From Streptomyces werraensis (GTDB taxonomy: Bacteria; Actinomycetota; Actinomycetes; Streptomycetales; Streptomycetaceae), in the NCBI GenBank assembly GCA_014656175.1, contig BNBX01000004.1, forward strand, positions 306,290-370,289: a DNA stretch of 64,000 nucleotides, read 5' to 3'. A model generated the notes under the pieces. That model saw nothing but the letters and a program-made list of their open reading frames with translations. It had not been told where the DNA came from and did not search any database. Below are positions 62,083 to 64,000 of the stretch, piece by piece (the stretch's first letter is position 1; each line of letters begins with the position of its first letter). Both the position numbers and the translations under genes were made by a program.

Positions 62083-64000
62083 ATGGCTGCTGAGTCCACA
62101 CCGCTCGCCCTGCCCGTGCTGCCGCTCGACGACGAGGTCGTGCTGCCCGGAATGGTGGTCCCGCTGGACCTGAGCGATTCCGAGGTGCGCGCGGCGGTGG
62201 AGGCCGCCCAGGCCGCCGCCCGCGACGAACCGGGCAAGCCGAAGGTGCTCCTCGTGCCGCGCGTCGACGGCACCTACGCCGGGACCGGCGTGCTGGGCAC
62301 CGTCGAGCAGGTCGGCCGGCTGGCCGACGGCGACCCGGGCGCCCTGATCCGCGGCCGGGGCCGGGTGCGCATCGGCGCCGGCACCACCGGGCCGGGCGCG
62401 GCGCTGTGGGTGGAGGGCACCCGCATCGACGAGAGCGTGCCCGAGCCGCTGCCCGGCCATGTGACCGAACTGGTGAAGGAGTACAAGGCACTCGCCACCG
62501 CCTGGCTGCGCAAGCGCGGCGCCTGGCAGGTCGTGGACCGCGTCCAGGCCATCGACGACGTCTCCGCCCTCGCCGACAACTCCGGCTACTCGCCGTTCCT
62601 CACCACCGACCAGAAGGTCGCCCTGCTGGAGACCACCGACCCGGTGGCCCGGCTGAAGCTCGCCACCCAGCAACTGCGCGACCACCTCGCCGAGCAGGAC
62701 GTCGCCGAGACCATCGCCAAGGACGTCCAGGAAGGCGTCGACAAGCAGCAGCGGGAGTTCCTGCTCCGCCGCCAGCTGGAGGCGGTCCGCAAGGAACTGC
62801 GCGAGCTGAACGGCGACCAGGAGGGCGAGGAGTCCGACGACTACCGCGCCCGCGTCGAGGCCGCCGACCTGCCGGAGAAGGTGCGCGAGGCCGCCCTCAA
62901 GGAGGTCGACAAGCTGGAGCGCTCCTCCGACCAGTCGCCGGAGGGATCCTGGATCCGCACCTGGCTCGACACGGTCCTGGAGATGCCGTGGAACGAGCGC
63001 ACCGAGGACTCCTACGACATCCGCGGCGCCCAGCAGGTGCTGGACGCCGAGCACGCGGGCCTGCAGGACGTGAAGGAGCGCATCACCGAGTACCTGGCCG
63101 TGCGCAAGCGGCGCAGCGACCGGGGCCTGGGCGTCGTCGGCGGGCGGCGCGGCGGCGCGGTGCTGGCCCTGGTGGGTCCGCCCGGCGTCGGCAAGACCTC
63201 GCTCGGCGAGTCCGTCGCGCACGCCATGGGCCGCAAGTTCGTCCGGGTCGCCCTCGGCGGCGTCCGCGACGAGGCGGAGATCCGCGGCCACCGCCGCACC
63301 TACGTCGGCGCGCTGCCCGGCCGGATCGTCCGGGCGATCAAGGAGGCCGGCTCGATGAACCCGGTCGTCCTGCTCGACGAGATCGACAAGGTCGGCTCCG
63401 ACTTCCGCGGCGACCCGGCCGCGGCCCTGCTGGAGGTCCTGGACCCGGCGCAGAACCACACCTTCCGCGACCACTACCTGGAGGTCGAGCTCGACCTGTC
63501 CGACGTGGTGTTCCTCGCCACCGCCAACGTCCTGGAGGCCATCCCGGAGGCCCTGCTCGACCGCATGGAGCTGGTCCGCCTCGACGGCTACACCGAGGAC
63601 GAGAAGATCGTCATCGCCCGCGACCACCTGCTCCCGCGCCAGCTGGAGCGCGCCGGTCTGCAGCCGGACGAGGTGACGATCGAGGAGGGCGCGCTGCGCA
63701 AGCTCGCCGGCGAGTACACGCGCGAGGCGGGCGTGCGCAACCTGGAGCGGTCCGTCGCGCGGCTGCTGCGCAAGGTCGCGGCCCAGCACGAACTGGGGGA
63801 GCGGGAGCTGCCGTTCACCGTGTCCGAGGGCGATCTGCGGGGCCTGATCGGACGGCCGCACCACGTGCCGGAGTCGGCCCAGGAGCCCGCCGAGCGGCGT
63901 ACCGCGGTGCCCGGCGTCGCCACCGGACTCGCCGTGACCGGCGCAGGCGGTGACGTCCTCTATGTCGAGGCGTCCCTGGCCGACCCGGAGACGGGCGCGG
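62083..64000 (+). CDS. lon: ATP-dependent protease Lon, 3' truncated by window end
   Basis: The first 639 residues of Lon: N-terminal LON substrate domain (about 8-190), coiled central region, and AAA+ domain with Walker A GPPGVGKTS, Walker B VLLDEIDK and the sensor region NVLEAIPEALLDRME. The window ends before the Ser-Lys proteolytic dyad, so intactness of the peptidase domain cannot be judged. The N-terminus MAAESTPLALPVLPLDD is standard. AAGGGGAGA precedes ATG 62083, and a HAIR-like site overlaps its promoter region. It degrades misfolded proteins in heat shock. Confidence 0.95.
   Translation, partial: MAAESTPLALPVLPLDDEVVLPGMVVPLDLSDSEVRAAVEAAQAAARDEPGKPKVLLVPRVDGTYAGTGVLGTVEQVGRLADGDPGALIRGRGRVRIGAGTTGPGAALWVEGTRIDESVPEPLPGHVTELVKEYKALATAWLRKRGAWQVVDRVQAIDDVSALADNSGYSPFLTTDQKVALLETTDPVARLKLATQQLRDHLAEQDVAETIAKDVQEGVDKQQREFLLRRQLEAVRKELRELNGDQEGEESDDYRARVEAADLPEKVREAALKEVDKLERSSDQSPEGSWIRTWLDTVLEMPWNERTEDSYDIRGAQQVLDAEHAGLQDVKERITEYLAVRKRRSDRGLGVVGGRRGGAVLALVGPPGVGKTSLGESVAHAMGRKFVRVALGGVRDEAEIRGHRRTYVGALPGRIVRAIKEAGSMNPVVLLDEIDKVGSDFRGDPAAALLEVLDPAQNHTFRDHYLEVELDLSDVVFLATANVLEAIPEALLDRMELVRLDGYTEDEKIVIARDHLLPRQLERAGLQPDEVTIEEGALRKLAGEYTREAGVRNLERSVARLLRKVAAQHELGERELPFTVSEGDLRGLIGRPHHVPESAQEPAERRTAVPGVATGLAVTGAGGDVLYVEASLADPETGA

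Overview
The window is chromosomal DNA from a Streptomyces. The evidence is very high G+C with strong third-position G/C bias, many GTG starts, and actinomycete-specific genes: SigR/RsrA, DasR, WhiB-family WblE, epi-isozizaene synthase with CYP170A, nickel superoxide dismutase, an EshB-type encapsulin and Kgd-type 2-oxoglutarate dehydrogenase. From memory, gene order closely follows the core-chromosome stretch around SCO5204 to SCO5285 of S. coelicolor; no alignment was run. I saw no insertion sequence, prophage, CRISPR array or integration site.

Layout. 1-5 kb: the end of a Sel1-repeat gene, initiator tRNA, a divergent Fur-family repressor and catalase pair, a CBS-domain protein and a histidinol-phosphatase-type enzyme. 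5-10 kb: a TetR regulator, SMR efflux protein, rsgA-aroA, an M50 protease-like membrane protein and an SRAP protein. 10-16 kb: the thiol-stress module sigR-rsrA with a textbook SigR promoter, two membrane HD-domain proteins, a TPR protein and peptide deformylase. 17-19.6 kb: a two-gene albaflavenone terpene operon. 19.6-24.6 kb: class Ia ribonucleotide reductase behind a cobalamin riboswitch, with the AraC-type regulator nrdS. 25-29.3 kb: a monocarboxylate-type symporter operon, then dasR and nagB with three candidate DasR sites; the dasABC transporter genes that separate them in S. coelicolor are absent here. 29.5-35 kb: a PdtaS-like sensor kinase, wblE with a CRP-like site in its upstream region, a diacylglycerol-kinase-family protein and the sigH/anti-sigma pair. 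35-42.6 kb: a Na+/H+ antiporter, a PLP enzyme, an amidase, and a family-2B encapsulin shell gene followed by a polyprenyl diphosphate synthase that is its probable cargo. 42.7-51.9 kb: nickel SOD with its maturation peptidase, an amino-acid ABC transporter, malic enzyme and a quinone-reductase-like protein. 51.9-55 kb: a small HTH gene and a Clp-N-domain gene behind twin palindromic operators that overlap a leaderless promoter, then a PadR/DUF4097 pair and a DUF6104 gene. 55-64 kb: the giant 2-oxoglutarate dehydrogenase/decarboxylase, a two-component system, a spermidine-synthase-like gene and the first 639 codons of lon behind a HAIR-like HspR site.

Much of the window is stress and redox control: a peroxide sensor with catalase, SigR/RsrA, SigH with its anti-sigma factor, WblE, NiSOD, Lon and the Clp-N module. 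The two loci most worth experimental follow-up are the encapsulin-terpenoid pair (39.0-42.6 kb) and the HTH/Clp-N module (51.9-52.7 kb).
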